Below, in pieces: positions 36,038-43,732 of a stretch of DNA of 46,273 bases (the stretch's first letter is position 1; each line of letters opens with the position of its first letter). Made by a program: the position numbers and the translations under genes. The notes beneath the pieces are model-generated. The model was not told the DNA's origin, made no database searches, and saw nothing but the letters and a program-made list of their open reading frames with translations. Source of the stretch: Thiotrichales bacterium (GTDB taxonomy: Bacteria; Pseudomonadota; Gammaproteobacteria; Francisellales; CACEW01); contig CANJVU010000018.1 in the NCBI GenBank assembly GCA_947478525.1, positions 1-46,273 on the forward strand, given 5' to 3'.

Positions 36038-36859
36038 ATGATGAATAAGGACCCCTGTGATTTACCCGAACCTTTGATGCTTTTAGATAAAAAAATCATT
36101 GTGCATCACGCCAATCTCACGTCATTACAACCAACGATTACGTTATTGCGTAGTACTACTTCCACCCAAGATTTTTTTAAATCCACCCTCGCCACGCGTG
36201 ATAACCCCTTGATCTGTTTGGCCGAGCATCAAACCGCCGGTCGTGGCCGTTTGGGTCGCCAGTGGCATTCGCCGTTTGGAATGAACTTATTCTTTTCTTG
36301 CGCCTGGTCCATTCACAAAAAACTCAGCGAACTCGGTGGCTTAAGCATGGTCGTGGGATTAGCCATGATTCGTGCGCTGCAGGAATATGGCTTGCAGCAG
36401 CCGTTACAGTTGAAATGGCCCAATGACCTGTACTGCCAAGAGCAAAAGTTGGCTGGTGTATTGATCGACGTCCAAGGGGAAAGTCATCATACGACACAGA
36501 TCGTGATAGGCATTGGCATGAACATCAACATGCATCAGGCCAACCATACGGAGATCAATCAAGCCTGGACCTCACTTTATCAGATCACCCAACACGCTCA
36601 TAACCGCAGTGAACTGGCCGGCCGCATCATTCATTGGGTGTTTGAATATCTGCAAGAATTTGAACGCCATGGCTTAAAACAATTTCTACCGATCTGGCAA
36701 AAACACGATTACCTCAAAGACCGCGAGATTACCTTACTCAATGGCCAACACAGTAAAACCGGCCGCGCCATGGGTATTAATGAACAGGGGCAATTGCTTT
36801 TAGACATTGAGGGAGAACCCTTTGCCTTTGCTGCGGGGGATGCTTCGGTGAAAAAATAG
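36038..36859 (+). CDS. birA: Biotin--[acetyl-CoA-carboxylase] ligase without repressor domain
   Basis: A 273-residue enzyme that activates biotin with ATP and attaches it to the biotin carrier protein. Visible motifs are the biotin/ATP loop GRGRLGRQWHSPFG, KWPNDLY with the catalytic Lys, and KLAGVLID. The sequence aligns with E. coli BirA only from the LPEP segment that follows its N-terminal winged helix, so the DNA-binding domain is missing. It should be a ligase only, not a bio-operon repressor. The start is ATG 36038 with GAGGG 9 nt upstream. An ATG at 36041 and a GTG at 36032 are also possible. Confidence 0.93.
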   Translation: MMNKDPCDLPEPLMLLDKKIIVHHANLTSLQPTITLLRSTTSTQDFFKSTLATRDNPLICLAEHQTAGRGRLGRQWHSPFGMNLFFSCAWSIHKKLSELGGLSMVVGLAMIRALQEYGLQQPLQLKWPNDLYCQEQKLAGVLIDVQGESHHTTQIVIGIGMNINMHQANHTEINQAWTSLYQITQHAHNRSELAGRIIHWVFEYLQEFERHGLKQFLPIWQKHDYLKDREITLLNGQHSKTGRAMGINEQGQLLLDIEGEPFAFAAGDASVKK

Positions 36860-36936
36860 ACGTAACATATTTTGACCATTTGTGTGTTTTTTGATATCAT
36901 GCCACCCTATGTACCCTTTAGCAAAAGCAACTTTCC

Positions 36937-37587
36937 ATGCACATATTCTTAGATGAATCGGGTGATTTAGGTTTTGATTTCAATGATAAGAAGCCCTCTC
37001 GTTACTTTGTTATTACACTACTGGTTTGTGATAATCAAGAAACCGTTACTATTATTAAAAAGGCTATAGAAAGAACTCTAAAAAATAAAATAGCCGGTCA
37101 TAAAGAACTGGGAAATCAACAGGAGCTAAAAGGTTCAAGCATCCCTTTTAATATCAAAGCTTACTTTTACAAAAATATTAGTCGCGCTGATTCTTGGAAA
37201 ATCTACAGCATCATACTAGATAAAAAGACTGCTTTTAAAAAGCTTACTCTCCCCATTGACACACATAGGCTCTACAACATCCTGGCAAATCATCTGCTTA
37301 AACAGGTCGATTTTGCAAGAGCGAAAACCGTTAACCTGTTGATTGATAAAAGCAAAAATCGTGACGGCATTAATGCATTTGATGATATGCTAAAATTGAG
37401 CTTAAACGTGATACTACCATTGAATGTACCGCTTAACATCAGCCATATTCCCTCACACAAAAGCTACGGCATTCAAGCAGTTGATTTATTTTGCTGGGGG
37501 TTATTTCGAAAATACATGCACGCTGATGAAGAATGGTATTATCTTTTCAAAGACAAGATTGCCTACGAGAAAAATTTTTTAGTATAA
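36937..37587 (+). CDS. DUF3800-family protein
   Basis: A 216-residue protein of the DUF3800 family (RNase H-like fold predicted), starting with the hallmark DESGDLGF (Asp6, Glu7). A later acidic motif is LIDKSKNRDG, and HIPSHKSYGIQAVDLFCWGLFRKY is the conserved C-terminal segment that supplies further metal ligands. Such genes are common in defence islands and mobile regions, but their reaction is unknown. There is no clear ribosome binding site. Base composition is more AT-rich than birA upstream, which suggests acquisition. Confidence 0.85.
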   Translation: MHIFLDESGDLGFDFNDKKPSRYFVITLLVCDNQETVTIIKKAIERTLKNKIAGHKELGNQQELKGSSIPFNIKAYFYKNISRADSWKIYSIILDKKTAFKKLTLPIDTHRLYNILANHLLKQVDFARAKTVNLLIDKSKNRDGINAFDDMLKLSLNVILPLNVPLNISHIPSHKSYGIQAVDLFCWGLFRKYMHADEEWYYLFKDKIAYEKNFLV

Positions 37588-37829
37588 AAAAGACGGCCCC
37601 CATCGAAACGTTATTCCCGCAAGTTAAGCCCGAAAGGACCTTGCAGGCGTACCATAGGACTTACCCGTCACAAGCATGTTAACAAAAACGAGTGATTCAG
37701 TCAAGAAAATAGATCATCATTCAATCACTCAAAAACCTGTAATAACCCGCGCTATAATAAAGCAATGAAAAAACGTATGATGATCAGCATCGGTGGCGAC
37801 ATCAGTATTCTACAAACAGGAGCAACCCC
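37588..37829. other. Intergenic region with one weak hairpin and a promoter-like box
   Basis: This 242-bp gap contains a CCGCAAG…CTTGCAGG hairpin around 37617-37647, a TATAAT at 37753-37758 without a convincing -35 box, and a 22-codon open frame at 37765-37833. I see no known RNA family or coding gene in the remainder. Confidence 0.4.
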
Positions 37830-37833
37830 ATGA
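37765..37833 (+). CDS. Possible 22-residue leader peptide
   Basis: The frame MKKRMMISIGGDISILQTGATP ends in a TGA that overlaps the ATG of the dehydrogenase gene by 4 bp (ATGA), which would couple their translation. It starts shortly after a TATAAT box. There is no clear ribosome site of its own, so it may be chance. Confidence 0.25.
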   Translation: MKKRMMISIGGDISILQTGATP

Positions 37834-38810
37834 CATTGTCCATTTTACTCGTCAAAGAAACCCGCGCAGGTGAACAACGCGTTGCGCTGATACCGGCTGA
37901 TGTGGCAACACTGGTGCAGGCAGGTCATATCGTTCATGTGGAAGCAACCGCAGGTGCAGCGGCTGGATTTGCTGATGCCGCCTATGTGCAAGCAGGTGCA
38001 ACCTTGCGCACGCTGAAAGATGAAACACTTGCCACCTATCAGGCACTCTTTGCTGACATCAATTTGATTGTACGCGCCAAGCGGCCGAATCGAAACCGCG
38101 AAATCCTGGAAAATCAAGCGATACCCGAAGGCATTAGCATGATCGGTGCGCTCGATCCGTTTGAAAAAAATTCCACACACATGCAGGAATATCAACACAA
38201 GAAACTTAAGACGCATAGCCTGGATCAATTGCCGCTGGAAGTATCTAATCCGATGAATCTGCTCGCCGCCATGAGCAAAATCGCTGGAAAACTAGCGATT
38301 CAAGATGCGTTAAAACACATCACTTACCCCGCCAAAACCGCGGTGATCATTGGCTTTGGCGTGGTAGGTCGTGCCGCATTAGAAGAAGCCATTCACCAAG
38401 GGTTATCGTGCAGCGTTTTTGTCACCAACGCGGGGCAATTGCAAGAAATTGAGCAATTAGGTGCGCGCGCATTGTTATTGGATAAACACGCCGCCCTGGC
38501 AACGCAACAAGCGCAGATTAAAGCCCTGGCACAAACCGCGGACATTGTACTGACCAGCGCCAGACGTGCCAACCAACCGGCACCGCTGCTGATCCCCAGC
38601 GACACCCTCAACCAGATGAAACCAGGCGCAGTGATTGTCGATATGGCACTGTCTGAAGGCGGCAATGTCGAAGGCGCGCATCATGATCAAACGCTGGTTT
38701 TGGGTAATCAAGTGATCGTCACCAACGTCAGTGGTTATCCGAAAAAAATGCCCCATCAAGCGAGCATTTTATGGAGCCAGGCGACGCGGTTGTTTATTGA
38801 GACATTGTGA
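37830..38810 (+). CDS. Alanine dehydrogenase / PNT-family NAD(P)-binding protein
   Basis: A 326-residue protein with the AlaDh_PNT N-terminal domain (KETRAGEQRVALIPADV…VHVEATAG) and the Rossmann domain (TAVIIGFGVVGRAALEEA). The segment NLLAAMSKIAGKLAIQDA is the family's APMSEVAGR equivalent. It is about 40 residues shorter than typical alanine dehydrogenases and lacks the extension and beta-subunit partner expected of transhydrogenase. Substrate is therefore uncertain (alanine, saccharopine-like or other). GGAG precedes the ATG. Confidence 0.75.
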   Translation: MTLSILLVKETRAGEQRVALIPADVATLVQAGHIVHVEATAGAAAGFADAAYVQAGATLRTLKDETLATYQALFADINLIVRAKRPNRNREILENQAIPEGISMIGALDPFEKNSTHMQEYQHKKLKTHSLDQLPLEVSNPMNLLAAMSKIAGKLAIQDALKHITYPAKTAVIIGFGVVGRAALEEAIHQGLSCSVFVTNAGQLQEIEQLGARALLLDKHAALATQQAQIKALAQTADIVLTSARRANQPAPLLIPSDTLNQMKPGAVIVDMALSEGGNVEGAHHDQTLVLGNQVIVTNVSGYPKKMPHQASILWSQATRLFIETL

Positions 38811-38819
38811 ATGAACATA

Positions 38820-39212
38820 CTAACTGCTCGCCGATACAGAACAATTAAAACTACCATGACTCCAAGGGCTACCCATAAATTGTAGTTTGATGTTTGCGGT
38901 CAAATTGGTTTTGCCCAAATCAATCTCACACGGGTCACCGATTTCGGTTTGATTGGCAACATTCATTTTGTCGATTTGCACCAACACATCGGCATCATCC
39001 GGTATCATATTGACCGCGACATACTCCGGTGTTTGATAATTGGGTTGGATCTGTAGCTTGCCGTGACCATACACTGTATTGCCGCTGGAAAAGCGATACT
39101 GAACATTCATCAGATACTGCGTCTGAGTCTTCACAATCAATTGAACTTCTTTGGCGTGAGCAAAGCCAGTGAACCCTAACAACAGCAGCAACAACGTAAA
39201 TTTATATTTCAT
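38820..39212 (-). CDS. Small secreted protein of unknown function
   Basis: A 130-residue protein with a clear signal peptide (MKYKFTLLLLLLGFTGFAHA) cleaved after AHA at 20. The mature part is beta-rich with two cysteines that could form a disulfide. I recognise no family. AGGGG precedes the start. It directly follows the XRE regulator gene, so it probably belongs to that transcript. Confidence 0.75.
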   Translation of the reverse strand: MKYKFTLLLLLLGFTGFAHAKEVQLIVKTQTQYLMNVQYRFSSGNTVYGHGKLQIQPNYQTPEYVAVNMIPDDADVLVQIDKMNVANQTEIGDPCEIDLGKTNLTANIKLQFMGSPWSHGSFNCSVSASS

Positions 39213-39214
39213 GA

Positions 39215-39430
39215 TTACCCCTCCTGATCGACTTTAAATTCCAGTACATCTCCTGGCTGACAGTCTAAGTGTCGGCAAATCGCATCCAAGGTGGATAAAC
39301 GAATTGCCTTGGCTTTGCCGGTTTTTAAAATCGACAGGTTTTGTTCAGTGATGCCAATGCGTTCCGCCAACTCATTCGAGCGCATTTTGCGTTTGGCCAG
39401 CATCACATCGACGTTAATAATAATTGCCAT
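39215..39430 (-). CDS. XRE-family regulator (YozG-like)
   Basis: A 71-residue protein consisting almost only of a Cro/CI helix-turn-helix: VMLAKRKMRSNELAERIGITEQNLSILK with the usual DAICRHLDCQPGDVLEF end. This is the YozG type that is normally paired with a DUF2975 membrane protein, encoded here directly upstream. AAGGAG precedes the start. It may act on the palindrome at 39681-39702. Confidence 0.88.
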   Translation of the reverse strand: MAIIINVDVMLAKRKMRSNELAERIGITEQNLSILKTGKAKAIRLSTLDAICRHLDCQPGDVLEFKVDQEG

Positions 39431-39440
39431 ACCCTACTCC

Positions 39441-39671
39441 TTAAACCGTCAACGCTTGTTCTTCACGCAGCTTCAGACATTCCTGCATCATATAGGCGAT
39501 CAAGAAAATCAAGCCGGCGGGAATAAAGTTGTTGATGGTCAAGCCAATATTGACCAGCAAACCGCCTTGCTGAGGGCCGAACCAAATCACCGCGAGCACA
39601 ATCGGCCACCCCACGAAAATAACCGTAAACACACGCTTAAAGCATCGACTGATCTTGATAATTTTGTCCAT
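39441..39671 (-). CDS. Short DUF2975-like membrane protein
   Basis: A 76-residue protein with two membrane segments (about 14-32 and 39-60), ending in CLKLREEQALTV, which resembles the end of DUF2975 proteins preceding YozG-type regulators. Typical DUF2975 proteins are about twice as long, so this looks like a compact or internally deleted form; the frame is intact. Its gene starts just after a palindrome at 39681-39702. Confidence 0.65.
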   Translation of the reverse strand: MDKIIKISRCFKRVFTVIFVGWPIVLAVIWFGPQQGGLLVNIGLTINNFIPAGLIFLIAYMMQECLKLREEQALTV

Positions 39672-39680
39672 TGTAATATT

Positions 39681-39732
39681 CCTTCTGTTGGTGAACAGAA
39701 GGATAATACAACAAATAATTATCGTTTGTCAA
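39681..39732 (-). promoter_or_regulatory. Promoter and palindromic operator of the DUF2975-XRE transcript
   Basis: On the minus strand TTGACA (39727-39732) and TATTAT (39703-39708) are 18 bp apart. A perfect palindrome of CCTTCTGTT and AACAGAAGG (39681-39702) covers the expected transcription start and the AGAAGGA ribosome site. A regulator bound here, plausibly the XRE protein, would block initiation. Confidence 0.65.
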
Positions 39733-39756
39733 TAACTAATTTCTGTTATTAGCACT

Positions 39757-41202
39757 TTAATCACAAAATAATGCATCTAACGCCAGCATCCCGCTAATGA
39801 TTTCTTTAGAAAATGAATTTTCTTTAACGCCATTGGCACAGATGAGCGCCATAAAAATTTCTTTCTTGGTTTTGGTGGTTTTTCTAAACACTTCTATTTT
39901 ACGCTTTAATACTTCAGCATAAGGCTTAGTAATAGCAAATGGCTTGTCCGTATATTTAATTTCACACAAGGTAATTGCATCATCATTGCGGTCAATTAAC
40001 AAATCAATTTGTGCACCTGCAATCTCTTCTGCCACATTGTTTTTAGCACGCCAGGTAGAGACGCTTTCAGCAGAGTTAATCTTTAACGCGGCAATGATAT
40101 GGGTAATATGCTTATGACATACTGCTTCAAAGGCATAACCTGCCCACACTTGATAATTTGGTTTTTGAATCTGCTTCGTCCAAAAATCACCAAGGCGTTC
40201 CTTGATTTTAGAGCCTGCCAACCAAGATAACCAAAATAAACAAAACTCATCGATCACTTTATAACACTCGCCGCGAGTTTTACCCCAAGGTACCAACGAT
40301 ACGATAAAGTTTGTTTGCTCAAGCTGCTTGAGCTGTGCTGATAAACGCCCGCCTCCTGGCGATAACTTTGCTTTTTTTTCTAACTCACCTCTGCTGATAC
40401 CCTCTTTCTTAGCAGCGATCAATCTAATCAGTTCTGCATAAGTGTTGGCACTTTTGAACAAAGATTTGAACAATTTGGTAAATTCGTCTTTCAAGGGGGC
40501 ATTACTGTCACAGAGAATTTTTTGAATATTCTCAGTGGCGGTTAAGCCTTTCTCTACATAAGTCAAATAGTAAGGCACGCCACCCAGAGCCATATAAATC
40601 TCAATAATATGGCTTCTCTTCAGCTTAATACCACGACTCAACAGAAATGCCTCTGTCTCAGCTAAATTAAAAGGAAGTAGTTTGATTTCAGCGGTGCACC
40701 GATTGTGCAATCCACCGGGATTATAAATAATATTATTAATGAGCCAGGATGCACTAGAGCCGCATACCGTCAGTATTATCTTGGGATTTCTTGACCAATG
40801 GTGATTCCAGTAATAATCCAAAGCTTCTAACAAACCAGAGCGAGGTGTTGCCAACCAGGGCAACTCGTCCAAGAAGATGGAAACTTTTTCTTTAGTGCTG
40901 CTGGTTTCAATCAAATGTGTCAATGTGCTAAACGCTTCGTCCCATGACCGCGGTGACTTAATCATCACACCATGAGTAAAGGTCTGTGATAATGACGCTG
41001 CAAAATGACTCAATTGCTTTCTAAAAGAACCTTCTTGAGATCCAGTGACCCGAAAAAAAATACCTTTTTTATTTTCAAAGAATTGGCGAATTAAGTATGT
41101 TTTTCCGATACGTCTTCTGCCATATAACACAACAAACTCAGCTTCTTTAGAGCGATAAATCTTCTCTAACCGCGCAATTTCAGGTTTTCTACCAACAATC
41201 AT
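39757..41202 (-). CDS. ATPase_2 / DUF234 protein with PD-(D/E)XK-like C-terminus
   Basis: A 481-residue protein. Walker A GRRRIGKT is at 28-35 and Walker B IFLDE near 108. A winged-helix region (YAELIRLIAAKKEGISRGEL…) is followed by a DUF234 domain with Asp400 (AQID) and E414-x-K416 (CEIKY). It shares architecture with the protein at 17970-19409, but the sequences are well diverged, so they are separate acquisitions. CGGAG precedes the start. Two palindromes with a sequence unlike the other gene's lie upstream at 41213-41303. Function unknown. Confidence 0.85.
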   Translation of the reverse strand: MIVGRKPEIARLEKIYRSKEAEFVVLYGRRRIGKTYLIRQFFENKKGIFFRVTGSQEGSFRKQLSHFAASLSQTFTHGVMIKSPRSWDEAFSTLTHLIETSSTKEKVSIFLDELPWLATPRSGLLEALDYYWNHHWSRNPKIILTVCGSSASWLINNIIYNPGGLHNRCTAEIKLLPFNLAETEAFLLSRGIKLKRSHIIEIYMALGGVPYYLTYVEKGLTATENIQKILCDSNAPLKDEFTKLFKSLFKSANTYAELIRLIAAKKEGISRGELEKKAKLSPGGGRLSAQLKQLEQTNFIVSLVPWGKTRGECYKVIDEFCLFWLSWLAGSKIKERLGDFWTKQIQKPNYQVWAGYAFEAVCHKHITHIIAALKINSAESVSTWRAKNNVAEEIAGAQIDLLIDRNDDAITLCEIKYTDKPFAITKPYAEVLKRKIEVFRKTTKTKKEIFMALICANGVKENSFSKEIISGMLALDALFCD

Positions 41203-41212
41203 ACCAACTCCG

Positions 41213-41303
41213 TATCGGACAATTATAACATCATTATAATTGTCCGATAAATAAAAAGCAAATTATCGGACAATTATAGCATCGTTATAATTGTCCGATA
41301 ATT
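41213..41303. repeat. Two palindromes upstream of the second ATPase_2/DUF234 gene
   Basis: Copy A has arms TATCGGACAATTATAA (41213-41228) and its perfect complement (41234-41249). Copy B has AATTATCGGACAATTATA (41261-41278) and its perfect complement (41286-41303). The period is 51 bp, and the first copy begins 10 bp before the ATG. The layout matches the double palindrome at 19461-19558, but the sequence is different. Confidence 0.92.
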
Positions 41304-41306
41304 AAA

Positions 41307-41483
41307 TCACTTCTTAGCACGCACCTCCATAATAAACGCCTGATTGGCTTTACGATCCACATTTATTTTTTGCATCGAAGGCATTTGATTCATCGCTTTG
41401 ACGTATTCACGCGCCGGGGTATCCGCTAAAAAATCCACGCCATAAATGCGTGTGGTTGCCAGACTCACTAACGGCAGATGCAT
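41307..41483 (-). CDS. Small protein or gene fragment of unknown function
   Basis: A 58-codon frame starting MHLPLVSLATTRIYGVDFLA and ending IMEVRAKK looks protein-like in composition. It has no clear ribosome binding site and a stop codon lies shortly upstream, so it may be the tail of a larger gene truncated by the ATPase unit that begins at its 3' side. It is divergent from secB. Confidence 0.4.
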   Translation of the reverse strand: MHLPLVSLATTRIYGVDFLADTPAREYVKAMNQMPSMQKINVDRKANQAFIMEVRAKK

Positions 41484-41553
41484 AATGCCATCGTGACAAC
41501 AATATCTCTACTCTGCTACAATGAACCGCCTATTTAACCAAAGGAAAATCATC

Positions 41554-42012
41554 ATGGAACCCACAATCGAACAAACCGCTGGCGTCGAATTCTTCATTCA
41601 AAAAATCTTCACCAAAGACCTGTCTTTTGAATCGCCTAACACACCCGCCATTTTCACCAAACCATGGAAACCAGAAACCAATGTGGCGATCAACACTGCC
41701 TCACAAAAACTGGATGATAAGAATTTTGAAGTGACATTGTCCGTCACCGCGACCACTAAATCGAATGCTGACGTGGCCTATGTGGCAGAAGTTAAACAAA
41801 CCGGTGTGTTTGGCATTACTGGCGCACCAGAAAGCCAATTAGGGCATATTTTGGGAAGCTTTTGCCCCAACACCTTGTTCCCGTACGCACGTGAAGCGAT
41901 TTCCAGCTTAGTGACGCGTGGTGGGTTTCCAGAACTCAACTTAACGCCAATTAACTTTGATGCATTGTATGCACAGAGTTTGCAACAGGCGCAGAATGAA
42001 GTGAAGCATTAA
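41554..42012 (+). CDS. secB: Protein-export chaperone SecB
   Basis: A 152-residue chaperone that keeps precursors unfolded and delivers them to SecA. Family segments FFIQKIFTKDLSFESPNTP, VAYVAEVKQTGVF and the C-terminal LGSFCPNTLFPYAREAISSLVTRGGFPELNLTPINFDALY are all present. The start at 41554 (MEPTIEQ) has AAGGA 8 nt upstream; an earlier in-frame ATG at 41521 is unlikely. Confidence 0.95.
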   Translation: MEPTIEQTAGVEFFIQKIFTKDLSFESPNTPAIFTKPWKPETNVAINTASQKLDDKNFEVTLSVTATTKSNADVAYVAEVKQTGVFGITGAPESQLGHILGSFCPNTLFPYAREAISSLVTRGGFPELNLTPINFDALYAQSLQQAQNEVKH

Positions 42013-42020
42013 TGCGAAAT

Positions 42021-42123
42021 CTCCCTCCCTCGGCTTTTGCCGGGGGAGGGTTGGGGTGGGGGCAAATTCAATGCCATTCACGCCCCCATCCTAACCTTCC
42101 CCCAAGCGAGTTGGGGGAAGGAA
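42021..42123. repeat. DUF559-type inverted repeats without the DUF559 gene
   Basis: The arm 42021-42063 (CTCCCTCCCTCGGC…GGGGGAGGG…GGGTGGGGGC) and the arm 42082-42123 are imperfect reverse complements around 18 bp. Each arm resembles the inner part of the 87-bp arms at 2377-2463 and 2860-2946. It sits between the convergent secB and glpK genes, where its hairpins may serve as a two-way terminator. It may be a deletion derivative of a DUF559 unit. Confidence 0.85.
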
Positions 42124-42130
42124 CAGCTAA

Positions 42131-43624
42131 TCACCCATGCGTCAGCACGCGTTTCACTGCCTGTTCCCAACCGCTGTATAATTTTTGCTGCTGCGTCGGT
42201 TGCATCTTCACCGCAAAGCGTTGTTGGCATTGCCACAGATTAGAAAGCTGATCTAACGAATCAAATACACCAACTTGTAGACCTGCAAGATACGCCGCAC
42301 CCAATGCCGTCGTTTCTGCCACTACCGGACGCTCAACATCGACTTGTAAAATATCCGCCAAAAATTGACACATCCAATTGTTGGCAACCATGCCACCATC
42401 TACGCGTAAAGAGCTTAATTTCTGCGTACCATCGGCATACATCGCTGACAATAAGTCGCGCGTGCAATAGCCAACGGCTTCTAACGCGGCGCGGACGATA
42501 TGCGCCCGTTCAGAGTTGCGCGTTAATCCAGTAATCATACCCGTCGCATGCGGATCCCAAAACGGCGCGCCCAGTCCGGTAAACGCCGGCACGAAATACA
42601 CGCCCATGGTGTCTTCTACACTCTTGGCCAATACTTCGCTCTCAGCACTTTTATTAATGATTTTCATCTTATCACGCAACCATTGCACCACGGCACCCGC
42701 AATAAACACGCCGCCTTCGACGGCATAAGTCACTTCACCATTTAAGCGATACGCCACGGTGGTCAACAAGCGATTTTTCGATGATACGGCAGTGGTGCCG
42801 GTATTCAACATCATAAATGCACCGGTACCATACGTACTTTTCATCATGCCCGGTGCAAAACATGCTTGCCCTACCGTAGCGGCCTGTTGGTCACCGGCAA
42901 TCGCAGCAATCGCAATGCTGGTGCCAAATAAATCAGGCACGGTATGACCGTAATCAGCGCTGCTGTCTTTCACTTCAGGCAACATCGACGCAGGCACTTT
43001 AAACCATTGCAATAATTCTTTATCCCACTGCTGGGTGTGGATGTTAAACAACATGGTACGTGAAGCGTTGGTGGCATCAGTGGCATGTACTTTGCCACCA
43101 GTGAGGTGCCATAATAAAAAGCAATCGATGGTACCAAACGCTAATTTACCTTCATCGGCCAACTGACGCGCACCGGGTACATTTTCCAAAATCCAATGCA
43201 CTTTGGTCGCCGAGAAATACGGATCGAGCAACAAGCCCGTTTTGTCATGCACTGCAGGCTCTAAGCCTTTGGTTTTAAGTTCTTTACAAAAATCGGCGGT
43301 ACGGCGATCTTGCCAGACAATGGCACGATACACTTCTTTACCGGTTTCGCGGTTCCATACCACGGTGGTTTCGCGTTGATTGGTAATGCCAATGGCAGCG
43401 ATTTGCTTGGCGTTCAAGCGTTTTTGAAACAACGCATCACGACACATACTGACGGTATCTCGCCAGATATCTTCTGGGTCATGCTCTACCCACCCGGCTT
43501 CTGGAAAATGCTGCGCAAATGGTTTTTGCGCCACGCTTACCACTTCGCCTTTGTGGTTAAACACCATGGCGCGAGTACTGGTAGTGCCTTGATCGATGGC
43601 CAATAGATAAGTAACTTGTGTCAT
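42131..43624 (-). CDS. glpK: Glycerol kinase
   Basis: A 497-residue FGGY kinase phosphorylating glycerol to glycerol 3-phosphate. The ATP-binding start [15 protein letters not shown], the [12 protein letters not shown] segment, [13 protein letters not shown] and [14 protein letters not shown] are typical. The start at 43624 ([11 protein letters not shown]) has GAGG 8 nt upstream; a 14-residue in-frame extension is unlikely. No glpF or glpD is adjacent. Confidence 0.95.
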   Translation of the reverse strand: MTQVTYLLAIDQGTTSTRAMVFNHKGEVVSVAQKPFAQHFPEAGWVEHDPEDIWRDTVSMCRDALFQKRLNAKQIAAIGITNQRETTVVWNRETGKEVYRAIVWQDRRTADFCKELKTKGLEPAVHDKTGLLLDPYFSATKVHWILENVPGARQLADEGKLAFGTIDCFLLWHLTGGKVHATDATNASRTMLFNIHTQQWDKELLQWFKVPASMLPEVKDSSADYGHTVPDLFGTSIAIAAIAGDQQAATVGQACFAPGMMKSTYGTGAFMMLNTGTTAVSSKNRLLTTVAYRLNGEVTYAVEGGVFIAGAVVQWLRDKMKIINKSAESEVLAKSVEDTMGVYFVPAFTGLGAPFWDPHATGMITGLTRNSERAHIVRAALEAVGYCTRDLLSAMYADGTQKLSSLRVDGGMVANNWMCQFLADILQVDVERPVVAETTALGAAYLAGLQVGVFDSLDQLSNLWQCQQRFAVKMQPTQQQKLYSGWEQAVKRVLTHG

Positions 43625-43680
43625 AAATATCCTCGTGATAAATGAAAACCCCCGATAGATTAGCATATTTCAGCTTACTT

Positions 43681-43709
43681 TTGCAGCCTGCCAGTAAAAT
43701 CAGTATACT
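43681..43709 (+). promoter_or_regulatory. Sigma70-type promoter of the MFS transporter
   Basis: TTGCAG (43681-43686) and TATACT (43704-43709) are spaced by 17 bp. AAAGGA follows 7 nt before the ATG at 43733. Confidence 0.6.
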
Positions 43710-43732
43710 GCTCCTTTTTAAAGGAATCTTTT

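Noticed and set aside
37617..37650. Structured small RNA in the gap before the dehydrogenase gene
   Set aside because: Only one short imperfect hairpin without terminator or recognisable RNA family.
41213..41303. CRISPR-like pair of repeats
   Set aside because: Two palindromes with differing loops in a promoter position; no array structure.
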